NCBI GenBank assembly: GCA_045810625.1
Contig: JBJMVQ010000039.1
Span: 62,001-126,000, forward strand
Direction: 5' to 3'
DNA: 64,000 nucleotides
From: JACQFZ01 sp045810625
Lineage (GTDB): Bacteria; Pseudomonadota; Gammaproteobacteria; Acidiferrobacterales; Sulfurifustaceae
Shown piece after piece: positions 25,802 to 33,436 of the stretch. A program made the translations under genes and the position numbers. A model generated the notes under the pieces. The model had not been told where the DNA came from and searched no databases. It saw only the letters and a list, made by a program, of their open reading frames with translations. Numbering within the stretch: position 1 is the first letter of the stretch; each line of letters starts with the position of its first letter.

Positions 25802-25831
25802 TTGACGCAAATAGGACGACTGTCCTATTGT
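25802..25831 (+). promoter_or_regulatory. OYE operon promoter
   Basis: TTGACG (25802-25807) and TATTGT (25826-25831) with 18 bases between. The first operator palindrome fills the spacer. Confidence 0.55.
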
Positions 25832-25858
25832 ACCGTCGGGACTAGGACGGCCGTCCTA
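25811..25858. promoter_or_regulatory. Two TetR-type operators upstream of the OYE gene
   Basis: Site 1: ATAGGAC-GACT-GTCCTAT (25811-25828). Site 2: perfect 16-bp palindrome TAGGACGGCCGTCCTA (25843-25858). Centres are 31 bases apart, three helical turns. The TetR gene two genes downstream is the natural ligand, giving an autoregulated operon; this is inference from symmetry and position. Confidence 0.75.
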
Positions 25859-25887
25859 TACGGCCAGCGCATTCTGCCGAGGGTCTG

Positions 25888-26979
25888 ATGACGAGAGATC
25901 TATTCGAGCCGTTTTACCTGGGTGAATTGGAACTCGCCAATCGGATGATCATGGCGCCGATGACGCGTAACCGCGCGGACAAGAATGGCGTCGTGCCGGC
26001 GATGACGGTGACGTACTATCGACAACGCGCGAGCGCGGGTCTCATCATTACGGAATCGAGCCCAGTTTCGCCGGAAGGTGTGGGCTACCCCTTCACGCCG
26101 GGGATCGGCTCTACTGCGCAGGCGGCCAGCTGGTCCCACGTAACCGATGCGGTACATGCAGCCGGCGGCCGTGTCTTCGTGCAACTGCAACATTGCGGAC
26201 GGATTTCGCATCCGAGTATGCTGCCCGGCAACGCGACGCCGGTCGCGCCATCGGCGCTGCGGCCGATGGGACAGGCAGTCACTTATGCGGGCGTGCAGGA
26301 TTTTTTGACGCCGCGCGCGCTCGAGATTCATGAAATTCCGGGCATCGTGGCCCAATTCCAGCACGCCGCCGAGATGGCGAAACGCGCGGGCTTTGACGGC
26401 GTCGAAGTGCACGGCGCCAACGGCTATATCATCGATCAGTTCCTGCGCGACGGCAGCAACCAACGTACCGACGCGTACGGCGGCAGCGCGCAGAACCGCA
26501 TGCGACTCTTGAACGAAATTCTGGATGCCGTTTGCGCGGTGTGGCCGAGGCACCGTGTGGGTGTGCGCCTGACGCCCGAGAACAGCTTCAACTCGATGGC
26601 GGATTCCAATCCGCAAGTCCACTTTGAATATTTTCTCGAGCAGTTGAGTCCGCGCGGCTTGGCGTATGTCCACCTGCTCGAAGGCGACATGATGACGAAG
26701 ACGCGCTTGCTCGACTATCGCGCGCTGCGCTCGAAATTCACCGGCCCGTATATCGCCAACAATGGCTACGACCTCGAACGTGCGCAAACGGCGGTGCGCG
26801 GCGGCGCCGCGGATCTGGTGGCTTTCGGAACTCCGTTCTTGGCCAATCCGGACCTCGTACGCCGTTATCGCGAACGCCTGCCGTTGAACGCGCCCGATCC
26901 GTCGACTTTCTACGGCGGCAACGAAGCGGGCTATACCGGTTATCCCTTTTATCGTACCGAGGAAACCAAAGCGGCCTGA
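25888..26979 (+). CDS. Old yellow enzyme family NADH:flavin oxidoreductase (NemA-like)
   Basis: A 363-residue FMN-dependent ene-reductase. The opening LFEPFYLGELELANRMIMAPMTRNRA holds the conserved Thr near residue 26, HGAN in VEVHGANGYIIDQFLRD provides the His/Asn pair that binds the carbonyl or nitro group, and RTDAYGGSAQNR is the family block. It reduces activated alkenes, N-ethylmaleimide, nitrate esters or glyoxal-like electrophiles. First gene of an operon with a TetR regulator and a YciI-like protein, recalling nemRA. Confidence 0.93.
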   Translation: MTRDLFEPFYLGELELANRMIMAPMTRNRADKNGVVPAMTVTYYRQRASAGLIITESSPVSPEGVGYPFTPGIGSTAQAASWSHVTDAVHAAGGRVFVQLQHCGRISHPSMLPGNATPVAPSALRPMGQAVTYAGVQDFLTPRALEIHEIPGIVAQFQHAAEMAKRAGFDGVEVHGANGYIIDQFLRDGSNQRTDAYGGSAQNRMRLLNEILDAVCAVWPRHRVGVRLTPENSFNSMADSNPQVHFEYFLEQLSPRGLAYVHLLEGDMMTKTRLLDYRALRSKFTGPYIANNGYDLERAQTAVRGGAADLVAFGTPFLANPDLVRRYRERLPLNAPDPSTFYGGNEAGYTGYPFYRTEETKAA

Positions 26980-27009
26980 GCGCAAGGCGCTCGGCCGGGA
27001 GAGGTCTAC

Positions 27010-27630
27010 ATGAGCGACAAGACAACGCGCGATCACATCGTCGAGGCCGCAGACCAGTTGTTCTATCGGCAAGGTTACGAGCACACCTCGTTCTCGGACA
27101 TTGCCGACGCCGTGCAAATATCGCGCGGCAATTTTTATCACCATTTCAAATCCAAGGACGAGATTCTGGACGCCGTCATCAGCGCGCGTCTAGCGAATAC
27201 GCGCAAGATGTTGGAGCGATGGGAAATCGAAGGAAAAACGCCGGCAGAACGCATCCGCAGTTTCATCGACATTTTGATCGCGAACCGCGCCGACATAAAA
27301 CGTTACGGCTGTCCGGTCGGGACGCTGTGCAGTGAGCTTGCGAAGATGAATCACACGTCGCAAGCGGAGGCGAACAAGCTGTTTACGCTCTTTCGAATCT
27401 GGTTGCGCCGGCAATTCACGCTGCTCGGCCGGAAGAACGACGCCGATACGCTCGCGATGCATCTGCTTGCCCGCAGCCAAGGCGTAGCCGCGCTGGCCAA
27501 TGCCTTTCACGATGAGAAATTCATCAAAGAGGAAGTCGAGCAGATGTACGACTGGTTGAGCTCGTACACGAAGGACGCCGCACCTAACCCACGCCGGCGC
27601 GCCGACGCTAACAAACGTGCGATGCGCTAG
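27010..27630 (+). CDS. TetR family regulator (probable regulator of the OYE operon)
   Basis: A 206-residue TetR protein. The N-terminal HTH is FSDIADAVQISRGNFYHHFKSKDEI; the C-terminal domain contains RYGCPVGTLCSELAK, with two cysteines that could sense electrophiles as NemR does. It is 30 bases after the OYE gene and 14 before the YciI-like gene. Binding to the two palindromes ahead of the operon is the simplest model. Confidence 0.9.
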   Translation: MSDKTTRDHIVEAADQLFYRQGYEHTSFSDIADAVQISRGNFYHHFKSKDEILDAVISARLANTRKMLERWEIEGKTPAERIRSFIDILIANRADIKRYGCPVGTLCSELAKMNHTSQAEANKLFTLFRIWLRRQFTLLGRKNDADTLAMHLLARSQGVAALANAFHDEKFIKEEVEQMYDWLSSYTKDAAPNPRRRADANKRAMR

Positions 27631-27644
27631 GGAGAATCAGTCGA

Positions 27645-27932
27645 ATGTTTATCGTATTGTTGAAATTTGCCGCCAACAAAGAGCAAGCGAGCCGCTTTGC
27701 CGACGGCCACAAAGAATGGATCAAACGCGGCTTCGACGACGGTGTGTTTGTATTGGTCGGAAGCCTTCAGTCCAATTCGGGCGGCGCCATTATCGCGCAC
27801 AGTGCGTCGCTGTCGGATCTTCAACGCCGGGTGAACGCGGATCCGTTCGTGGCGGAAAACGTAGTAAGCGCGGAAATCGTCGAAATCAGTCCATCGAGAA
27901 CCGATGCGCGGCTGAATTTCCTGCGCGATTAA
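27645..27932 (+). CDS. YciI-like protein
   Basis: A 95-residue YCII-superfamily protein with the conserved His in FADGHKEWIKRGFDDG and a ferredoxin-like fold pattern (IVLLKFA, VFVLVGSL, VVSAEIVEI strands). The enzymatic role in the family is unclear; a dehydrochlorinase is known. Third gene of the OYE-TetR operon. GGGAGAATC precedes the ATG. Confidence 0.85.
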   Translation: MFIVLLKFAANKEQASRFADGHKEWIKRGFDDGVFVLVGSLQSNSGGAIIAHSASLSDLQRRVNADPFVAENVVSAEIVEISPSRTDARLNFLRD

Positions 27933-28304
27933 AGCAAGCGGCTGCGCCGCACGAATTATAAGAAGCCGTTCGGTCTGAGCCCGTCGAAGACCGAACTCAG
28001 CGAATGCAGCGTGCGCCAGGCACGACTCCCACTACTTCTTCCCGGGTCGTTCGACCTGCTCCGCCCACGTCTTCGAATGACTCTCCTATTCAGAATGGTT
28101 GGACTCCCTCTACCTTGCCGCGAAGTGTAGGGATGTACCAAGTTCCGCGGGAAGCGGACCCATCGACTGTCGTTCCCCTCTCCCCTTGAGGTTACGTGCA
28201 GGGACGCACTAAGTTCCGCGGGAGCGCTGGACGCGCGGGAGCGAATAGGAGGGGGGAGGGGAGAGGGGTACCGTACAACGCGCGCGATGCGTACTCGACA
28301 CCCG
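27933..28304. other. Intergenic scar region downstream of the OYE operon
   Basis: Holds copy B of the 125-bp direct repeat (27960-28083), a repeated AAGTTCCGCGGGA (about 28139-28151 and 28210-28222) and a G-rich run AGGAGGGGGGAGGGGAGAGG near 28247-28266. No gene is supported; predicted frames are short. Confidence 0.5.
27960..28083. repeat. 125-bp direct repeat, copy B (decayed hydrolase 3' end)
   Basis: On the minus strand it reads SHSKTWAEQVERPGKK and a stop, the carboxyl end of an alpha/beta-hydrolase, followed by a hairpin (GTTCGGTCT...AGACCGAAC). It matches copy A at 25670-25795, so the OYE operon lies between two direct repeats. Confidence 0.75.
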
Positions 28305-28495
28305 TTACTTCTTTGTCGGTTGTTTCACCTGCCCGACCCACGTCTGTAAATGACTCCTCCCATCTAGAAACGGCAGCGCAGTTTGCACAAAGCTCCGGCG
28401 CCAAAAAAATATCGTAATGCGTGAGGTCGGGCAGAATCGCCAACCGATTCTTCGCCATATGCTCGCGCTGCCAGCCCGCGTCGTTGACCTTAACC
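28305..28495 (-). pseudogene. C-terminal remnant of an alpha/beta-hydrolase
   Basis: From about 28490 leftwards the minus strand reads VNDAGWQREHMAKNRLAILP and DLTHYDIFLAPEL, the standard end of the cap-less alpha/beta-hydrolases that carry the catalytic His in LTHYD. The frame then shifts and continues as LPFLDGRSHLQTWVGQVKQP to a stop at 28305. The N-terminal two thirds are gone. One frameshift plus truncation make it a pseudogene. Confidence 0.75.
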
Positions 28496-28523
28496 CGTTG
28501 TCCGGCAAAAGGTGGGAAGTCCA

Positions 28524-28555
28524 GAGTGATTTATCTTTAATCACTCCGACCCCTT
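28524..28555. repeat. REP-like palindrome, truncated copy
   Basis: These 32 bases are identical to 31567-31598, the inner and right part of a 17-bp-stem palindrome (GAGTGATT loop AATCACTC then CGACCCCTT). It sits exactly between the hydrolase and BVMO remnants. Confidence 0.75.
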
Positions 28556-28564
28556 TAGTCTCCC

Positions 28565-28788
28565 GCGAGAACGAGTACGAATATTCCAGGCTTTGAACGT
28601 CGACGGGCGCGGGTGCGGGCGAGGCGCGCGCCCGGATAGCGGTTCGCCCACCACGTGCCGCCGACACTCGGCGCCGTTTCGAGCGCGAGCGTCTTCAACC
28701 CCATGCCGCGCAGCCGATAGAGCGCATACAGCCCGCCGAAGCCGGCGCCGACGATCAGGACGTCATAGTCGGCGTTGGCGCTTCGCAT
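28565..28788 (-). pseudogene. Truncated duplicate of the Baeyer-Villiger monooxygenase
   Basis: The minus strand from ATG 28788 reads MRSANADYDVLIVGAGFGGL and on through the first 53 codons of the BVMO at 23815-25419 with few changes. An insertion of about 17 bases (GGGCGCGGGTGCGGGCG near 28602-28618) shifts the frame, after which homology resumes (VQSLEYSYSFS) and ends near 28565. Nucleotide identity is high, so the duplication or its exchange with the intact copy is fairly recent. Confidence 0.85.
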
Positions 28789-28842
28789 ACCGATCCAGAG
28801 GAATAGTCGAGCATTGGCAAAAGAATTATGAGCCAAGTTTCG

Positions 28843-31272
28843 CTAACGGTTCGACGGGACAACAGTGAATACCGCCGACGCCTTGCTCGTCTCAGGTACC
28901 GCCGAGCGAATAATAAGCTCGGCGAGCGCGGGATAATCGATCGGTTTGGTTAAGTGGTGGTTGAAGCCGGCTGTCGCGGATGCGAATCGGTCGGCGGTTT
29001 TGCCCCACCCGGTAATGGCAATCAGCAGCGCGTGACGGCCGGTTTCGCTCGCGCGGATGCGGCGCGCTAAGTCGTAACCGCTTAAGCGCGGCATGCCGAT
29101 ATCCAGCAACAACACGTCAGGCTTGAACGTGCCGAACAACGTCAGCGCTTGTTCGCCGTCATCGGCCACTACCACGTCGTGACCGTCGGTGCGCAAGAGC
29201 ATGGCGAGACTTTCGGCGGCATCGCGATTGTCGTCCGCTACCAGGACGCGCCGCGCCACGATCGGCTTCGACGGCGCGGAAGCGCGCACCGTCGTTGTCG
29301 GCGACACCACGGCGCGCGGAATTTGTACCGTAAACGTGCTGCCCCCGCCGTGGCCGGGACTGTCTACGGTGATCGTTCCGCTGTGAAGCTCGACCAGGCC
29401 TTTGGTCAACGCGAGGCCGATGCCCAGGCCGCCTTCGGAGCGGTCGATCGCGGCCCTGGTTTGCGCGAACATCTCGAAGATCGAGCCGCGTTCTTCTGCG
29501 CCGATACCGATACCCGTGTCGGTGACCTGAAGGATCAGGCCGCCGTCATCGATTTTCGCGGCGAGTCGGATGATGCCGCCAGCGTTCGTGTACTTCGCCG
29601 AGTTGCTTAAGAGGTTCGCGACGACCTGTGACATGCGCACCGGGTCGATGTCGAGCGACACGTCGTCTTGCGGCAGATCGATCTTGAGATTGTGCTTCTT
29701 GCTTTCCACGAGCGGCCGCACGGTTTCGACGGCCGAGCTGACGAGCGCCGTCAGCGCCGTCGGTTGCTTCTTGAGCTGCAGCGTACCGCGTGTAATGCGC
29801 GAGACATCGAGCAGATCGTCGAGCAGCAACGCCATGTGTTGAACTTGCCGTTCGATCACTTGGTTACACCATTCGCGTTGCGCTTCCGTGACGGTCGGTC
29901 TTTTGGCGATCGCCGCGGCCTGACGGATCGGCGCGAGTGGGTTGCGCAGCTCGTGCGCGAGAATCGCGAGGAACTCGTCCTTGCGCCGGTCCGCGTCGCG
30001 TAACTCGAGCTCTTGGTTTTTGCGTACCGTGACATCGGAGAACCAAATCGCAAGATTCTCCTCGAGCGGGGACGCGACCACCTGAAACCAGCCGTTGATG
30101 CCGTCGGCGTTCCAGTGAATTTCAAAATCGCGGACTTCGCGTTGGTTTGTCGCGGCGACGCAGTTCTCGAAGAGCTGCGGTACGCCCCACATGCCGGGAA
30201 GCACGTCCGACACGCGTTTAGCGAGAAGCGCGGCGGCGTCGCGTTTCAGCGATCGGGCGGCGGCCGGGTTGAGATAGGTCCAACGAAAGTCGGTGATCGT
30301 GCCGAGGTCGTCGCGTACCGGCGCGAGCACGGCGAAGGAGACGGCAGAGGCGTCGAGCACCAGGCGCAGACGTTGCTCCGTCGATTCGCGCTCGGCCTCC
30401 GCGCGCCGCTGCTCCAGCTCGCGCGCGCGTATCGCTTGCACGCTCCACCACAAAATCGCGGCGAGCAGGACGACTTCGACCAACGTGCGCAGCGCCGACC
30501 CAAACGCTGCGTCGTAGAGCGACACCTGTTGTCCTTGCAGCCGCAACCAGCCGAGGGCGAACGGCACGACAAAAGCGACCGGCAGAAGACGGCGGGCGAG
30601 GAGGCCGGCCGTGCTGTCCGCGAGCAGCGTTCGCATCGGCTCTTGCTCGGGATGCGCCGCGATGATGCCGATGCCGAGCGCCGCGAGAATCGTTGCCGTG
30701 TGCACGGCAATGCCGGTGAAGCGCGGCACCGCGTACATCGCTTCCGCGCCATAAAAATAACCGACGAGCGACAACGCCGCGATGCCGAAGACGGTCACGC
30801 CTGCGGCAACCGCGAACGCGCGCGCACGCGCGGACGCCCCGGTTAAGACGAGCGAGAGCCCAATGGCAAAGAAACTTGCCGACGCGGGCGGACCCATACG
30901 GCCCGGCGCCACCGTGCCGGGCATTCCCGCCGGCTCATCGAACAACAGCGTATCGATGCCAAGATTTATCGCCGTCACATGCTCAAACAGCGTGAGTCCA
31001 CCGAGCAGTGCGGCAAAGAGCCCGAGCACCCGAACCGACACGCGCGCCTTGGGCAGCGCCAACGCGATCAAGATCGCGAGACCCGCCGCGGTACCGGCGA
31101 GCGAAGTATTCGCCTTGATCGTGATCCCCGTTCCCCACCAGTCGGTGAGCCGGTAGACCTCTGTGACCCAACCGGCGAAGGAAATGATGCTACCGACGAC
31201 CGCGTAAGTCGCCGCGATGATGCCGAAGTAGTGCGCGGAAGTCCGGGCTGCTAGGAATGCTGGTTTTTCCAT
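28843..31272 (-). CDS. Hybrid sensor histidine kinase with receiver domain
   Basis: About 809 residues. Eight or so membrane segments fill residues 10-290, then a PAS-like region (residues ~310-420), HisKA with the H-box LAHELRNPLAP (His near 439), an HATPase_c domain (LLSNSAKYT, DTGIGIG, GLGIGLALTKGLVELH) and a C-terminal receiver with phospho-acceptor Asp near 723 in LLLDIGMPRLSGYD and TKPID. It would sense a membrane signal and pass phosphate to its own receiver and on. No output regulator gene is adjacent. The start is uncertain: ATG 31272 or 31311, neither with a good ribosome-binding site. Confidence 0.9.
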   Translation of the reverse strand: MEKPAFLAARTSAHYFGIIAATYAVVGSIISFAGWVTEVYRLTDWWGTGITIKANTSLAGTAAGLAILIALALPKARVSVRVLGLFAALLGGLTLFEHVTAINLGIDTLLFDEPAGMPGTVAPGRMGPPASASFFAIGLSLVLTGASARARAFAVAAGVTVFGIAALSLVGYFYGAEAMYAVPRFTGIAVHTATILAALGIGIIAAHPEQEPMRTLLADSTAGLLARRLLPVAFVVPFALGWLRLQGQQVSLYDAAFGSALRTLVEVVLLAAILWWSVQAIRARELEQRRAEAERESTEQRLRLVLDASAVSFAVLAPVRDDLGTITDFRWTYLNPAAARSLKRDAAALLAKRVSDVLPGMWGVPQLFENCVAATNQREVRDFEIHWNADGINGWFQVVASPLEENLAIWFSDVTVRKNQELELRDADRRKDEFLAILAHELRNPLAPIRQAAAIAKRPTVTEAQREWCNQVIERQVQHMALLLDDLLDVSRITRGTLQLKKQPTALTALVSSAVETVRPLVESKKHNLKIDLPQDDVSLDIDPVRMSQVVANLLSNSAKYTNAGGIIRLAAKIDDGGLILQVTDTGIGIGAEERGSIFEMFAQTRAAIDRSEGGLGIGLALTKGLVELHSGTITVDSPGHGGGSTFTVQIPRAVVSPTTTVRASAPSKPIVARRVLVADDNRDAAESLAMLLRTDGHDVVVADDGEQALTLFGTFKPDVLLLDIGMPRLSGYDLARRIRASETGRHALLIAITGWGKTADRFASATAGFNHHLTKPIDYPALAELIIRSAVPETSKASAVFTVVPSNR

Positions 31273-31794
31273 GCGCGCGTATTTTGCCAGTCGTGCGCAG
31301 TATTTAGGCATGAGCGGCGTACCGCGAAGACGGTTGGTCTTGCGAGGAATCGATGCGCTAGCGCAAGACCGACCGCGAGACGCTCTGATACTTGGCCGGT
31401 TTATTTTCAAAACCGTGATTCAGTGTTTTCGGACGCAAAAGTATTTCGCTAATAATAGTAAGGGCGGTTCAAGGCGAACCCGTATTGGGTGATGCCCGGC
31501 TAAGCAACCAGCCGCGTAGTTCCATCCGGCAGTTTCTCAACTCTGCGAAATTGGTGAAAGGGGTCGGAGTGATTTATCTTTAATCACTCCGACCCCTTGA
31601 TGACCCCTTGATCTGCTCTCCTTGATCTGCTCTTGAAAGAAACTGAGACCTGACCTTTTAGCGCTGTTCGATTACAAACACTCTCCGAACTCTTTTGATG
31701 GCGACAGCGCCAGGGTCGATTTCTTTAGGCGAAGCTAGAAAGTAATCGAGCTAGCCTCCTCAATTCTGCTGTCGCCCGCGACTCTGACGGTTCG
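31273..31794. other. Intergenic region with REP-like palindrome
   Basis: About 520 bases without a supported gene. It contains the full 17-bp-stem palindrome (31558-31598) and, just after it, a short repeat CCTTGATCTGCTCT at about 31606-31632. The hybrid kinase promoter should lie near 31300-31450. Confidence 0.5.
31558..31598. repeat. REP-like palindrome, full copy
   Basis: AAGGGGTCGGAGTGATT (31558-31574) pairs perfectly with 31582-31598 around a 7-base loop. A 32-base part is repeated at 28524-28555. Palindromes of this GGGGTCGGAGTGA type are often associated with REP-associated transposases; none is in the window. Confidence 0.8.
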
Positions 31795-33267
31795 TTACCT
31801 CAGCACAAGGATATCGACCAGCGGTGCGGTACGTTGCATCTCGCCATCGAGTGTGATCGATAGGTCATCGTCGTCTACAACGTTGAACGTCAAGCGCAGC
31901 GGGGAGCCGCTAGGGTAGGAGACCTCCACGGTCGAACGCGTAGTGCCGCCGACGAATTGCGCGCCCGGTACGGCCGTAGACCACTGGAACTTGGGGTTGC
32001 GGAAGTCCTGAATCTGCGCGCCGGCCGATACAACGGTCCGGTCTCCGACCGAGCGTGCGCGGCCGATGACGAGCGCGGCCGGACGCCGGTCGGCCGGCAC
32101 GATCGAGCCGCCCATGTCGACCGCCTCCGCACCAATCTTTAAGAGGCTCCGAGTTAGATCGAACTGCAGCTTCTGAGCGGGTGGCAGCGGATCACCCGGG
32201 TCCGCCGGCGGCTTGCGCTCCAGCATGATGTCCGTCGCCAGCGCTTCGGCGAGTTGCGAGAAAAGACCTTCCAGGTCTTTGGGCGCCAGGTTTTCGAGCG
32301 CGTTTCCGAGGACGTTCTGTACTCCGCGCACGGCGAACACGGCCGGTCGCAACAAAGCAGCGAGCAGCTTCTGCCCGAGGTTTCCCTCCGCGAGTCGGCT
32401 GGCGAGTTCCGGTACGTCGCGGCTCGTAATGCGTGTTACGCCCACATTCGGCGTCGTCTTGACCGCCAGCCGGTGCGGTCCGCCCGTAACGCGCGGTACT
32501 TCGAGCGCCTCATGCACGCTGGCGTCGAAGGCGAAGGCGACATCGGCTCCCGCGATCGAGCACGAAAGAATGGTCGCGACGGATGATGTTGCGATCGCCT
32601 GATCGGTGGGCACGTCAGGGTTCGGCGCGCCTTGTCCGCCGCCGCCCGTGACGACGACCGAAACGCGACCGATGCGAATGTTCCCGATCGCGATCGGTCC
32701 GCAGTCGCACGGCTTGAAATCGAGCGAGACGCGAAAGCCGGTTGTCCCGTAGAGCGCGCGTGCCGCCGCTTCGGCGCCTCGATACGGCACACGCAACGCG
32801 AAGGGCACCGTGCCGAGGCGATCGCCGAGCCGGTCCCACGGCTGCAAATCCACCTCAGCGACGGCTTGCTCGCGCGACGCCTGCACTTGTGCGTTCGCCG
32901 GCGGCGTCGCATAGATGCCGATCGATTGCCGGCGCTTGGCGTCGCGCAGTGGCTGGATGCGCGCCGGGAGCGGAAGTTGAGTCAGCGCCTCCGCATCAAT
33001 GGCGTCGCCGGCCGCGACTTGCACGATTGTCGCGCCCGGCCCAATCGCGTCCGTCAGCAGCGTTAGCGCGTCGTTAATTTTTTCGGACGGATCATCCAAC
33101 CCGAGCAACGTGAAGTCGGGAAAGGCGGGGGCGACCTGCAACACGATGTTTGGCTTGTTTACGCTTGCGAGGAGATCCGACAAGCGGTCCGGGTCGGGCA
33201 AAAAGTCATCGAGCCCCGGTGCAATCCCCTGGAAAGGGGTCGCCTCTTCGATTCGGCGTTTTGGCAT
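31795..33267 (-). CDS. Conserved-looking protein of unknown function, 490 aa
   Basis: ATG at 33267 has GAGGGAG close upstream; the frame runs back to 33510 without support. The 490-residue product has no signal peptide or membrane segment. It contains a CDCG cysteine pair (DFKPCDCGPIAIGNIRIG), a glycine-rich stretch (VVVTGGGGQGAPNPDVP), and a beta-rich C-terminus (STVEVSYPSGSPLRLTFNVV). Codon use is consistent with a real gene. I do not recognise a family and the neighbours give no clue; a structural or surface-array role would be only a guess. Confidence 0.75.
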   Translation of the reverse strand: MPKRRIEEATPFQGIAPGLDDFLPDPDRLSDLLASVNKPNIVLQVAPAFPDFTLLGLDDPSEKINDALTLLTDAIGPGATIVQVAAGDAIDAEALTQLPLPARIQPLRDAKRRQSIGIYATPPANAQVQASREQAVAEVDLQPWDRLGDRLGTVPFALRVPYRGAEAAARALYGTTGFRVSLDFKPCDCGPIAIGNIRIGRVSVVVTGGGGQGAPNPDVPTDQAIATSSVATILSCSIAGADVAFAFDASVHEALEVPRVTGGPHRLAVKTTPNVGVTRITSRDVPELASRLAEGNLGQKLLAALLRPAVFAVRGVQNVLGNALENLAPKDLEGLFSQLAEALATDIMLERKPPADPGDPLPPAQKLQFDLTRSLLKIGAEAVDMGGSIVPADRRPAALVIGRARSVGDRTVVSAGAQIQDFRNPKFQWSTAVPGAQFVGGTTRSTVEVSYPSGSPLRLTFNVVDDDDLSITLDGEMQRTAPLVDILVLR

Positions 33268-33436
33268 GGCTCCCTCGCTCGCATTGCGAAGGTCCCGAGG
33301 ATAGCGGCGGACGGACGAGTGGAACAATTGGGGAGCGCAGCGCATCGTGCGCGCGCCGTGGATTAACCCTAAGCGGACCTCGATTCCGACCCTCGCTGCA
33401 TAACTGTGAGATGCGCGAGGGAATGCGCCTCGCGCA

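Larger units (their letters stand above)
25420..25887. other. Intergenic region between BVMO and OYE genes
   Basis: About 470 bases. It holds a half GTAGGGTGC repeat (25600-25629), a 125-bp unit repeated at 27960-28083 that includes a decayed hydrolase 3' end, and the promoter with two palindromic operators for the OYE operon. On the minus strand a tail reading SAAALLRPLIKDLSART ends near 25540, the possible end of another lost gene. Confidence 0.55.

Noticed and set aside
28247..28266. G-rich run considered as a G-quadruplex
   Set aside because: Only three runs of four or more G with one run of two, so at best a two-tetrad structure; it is also within decayed sequence.
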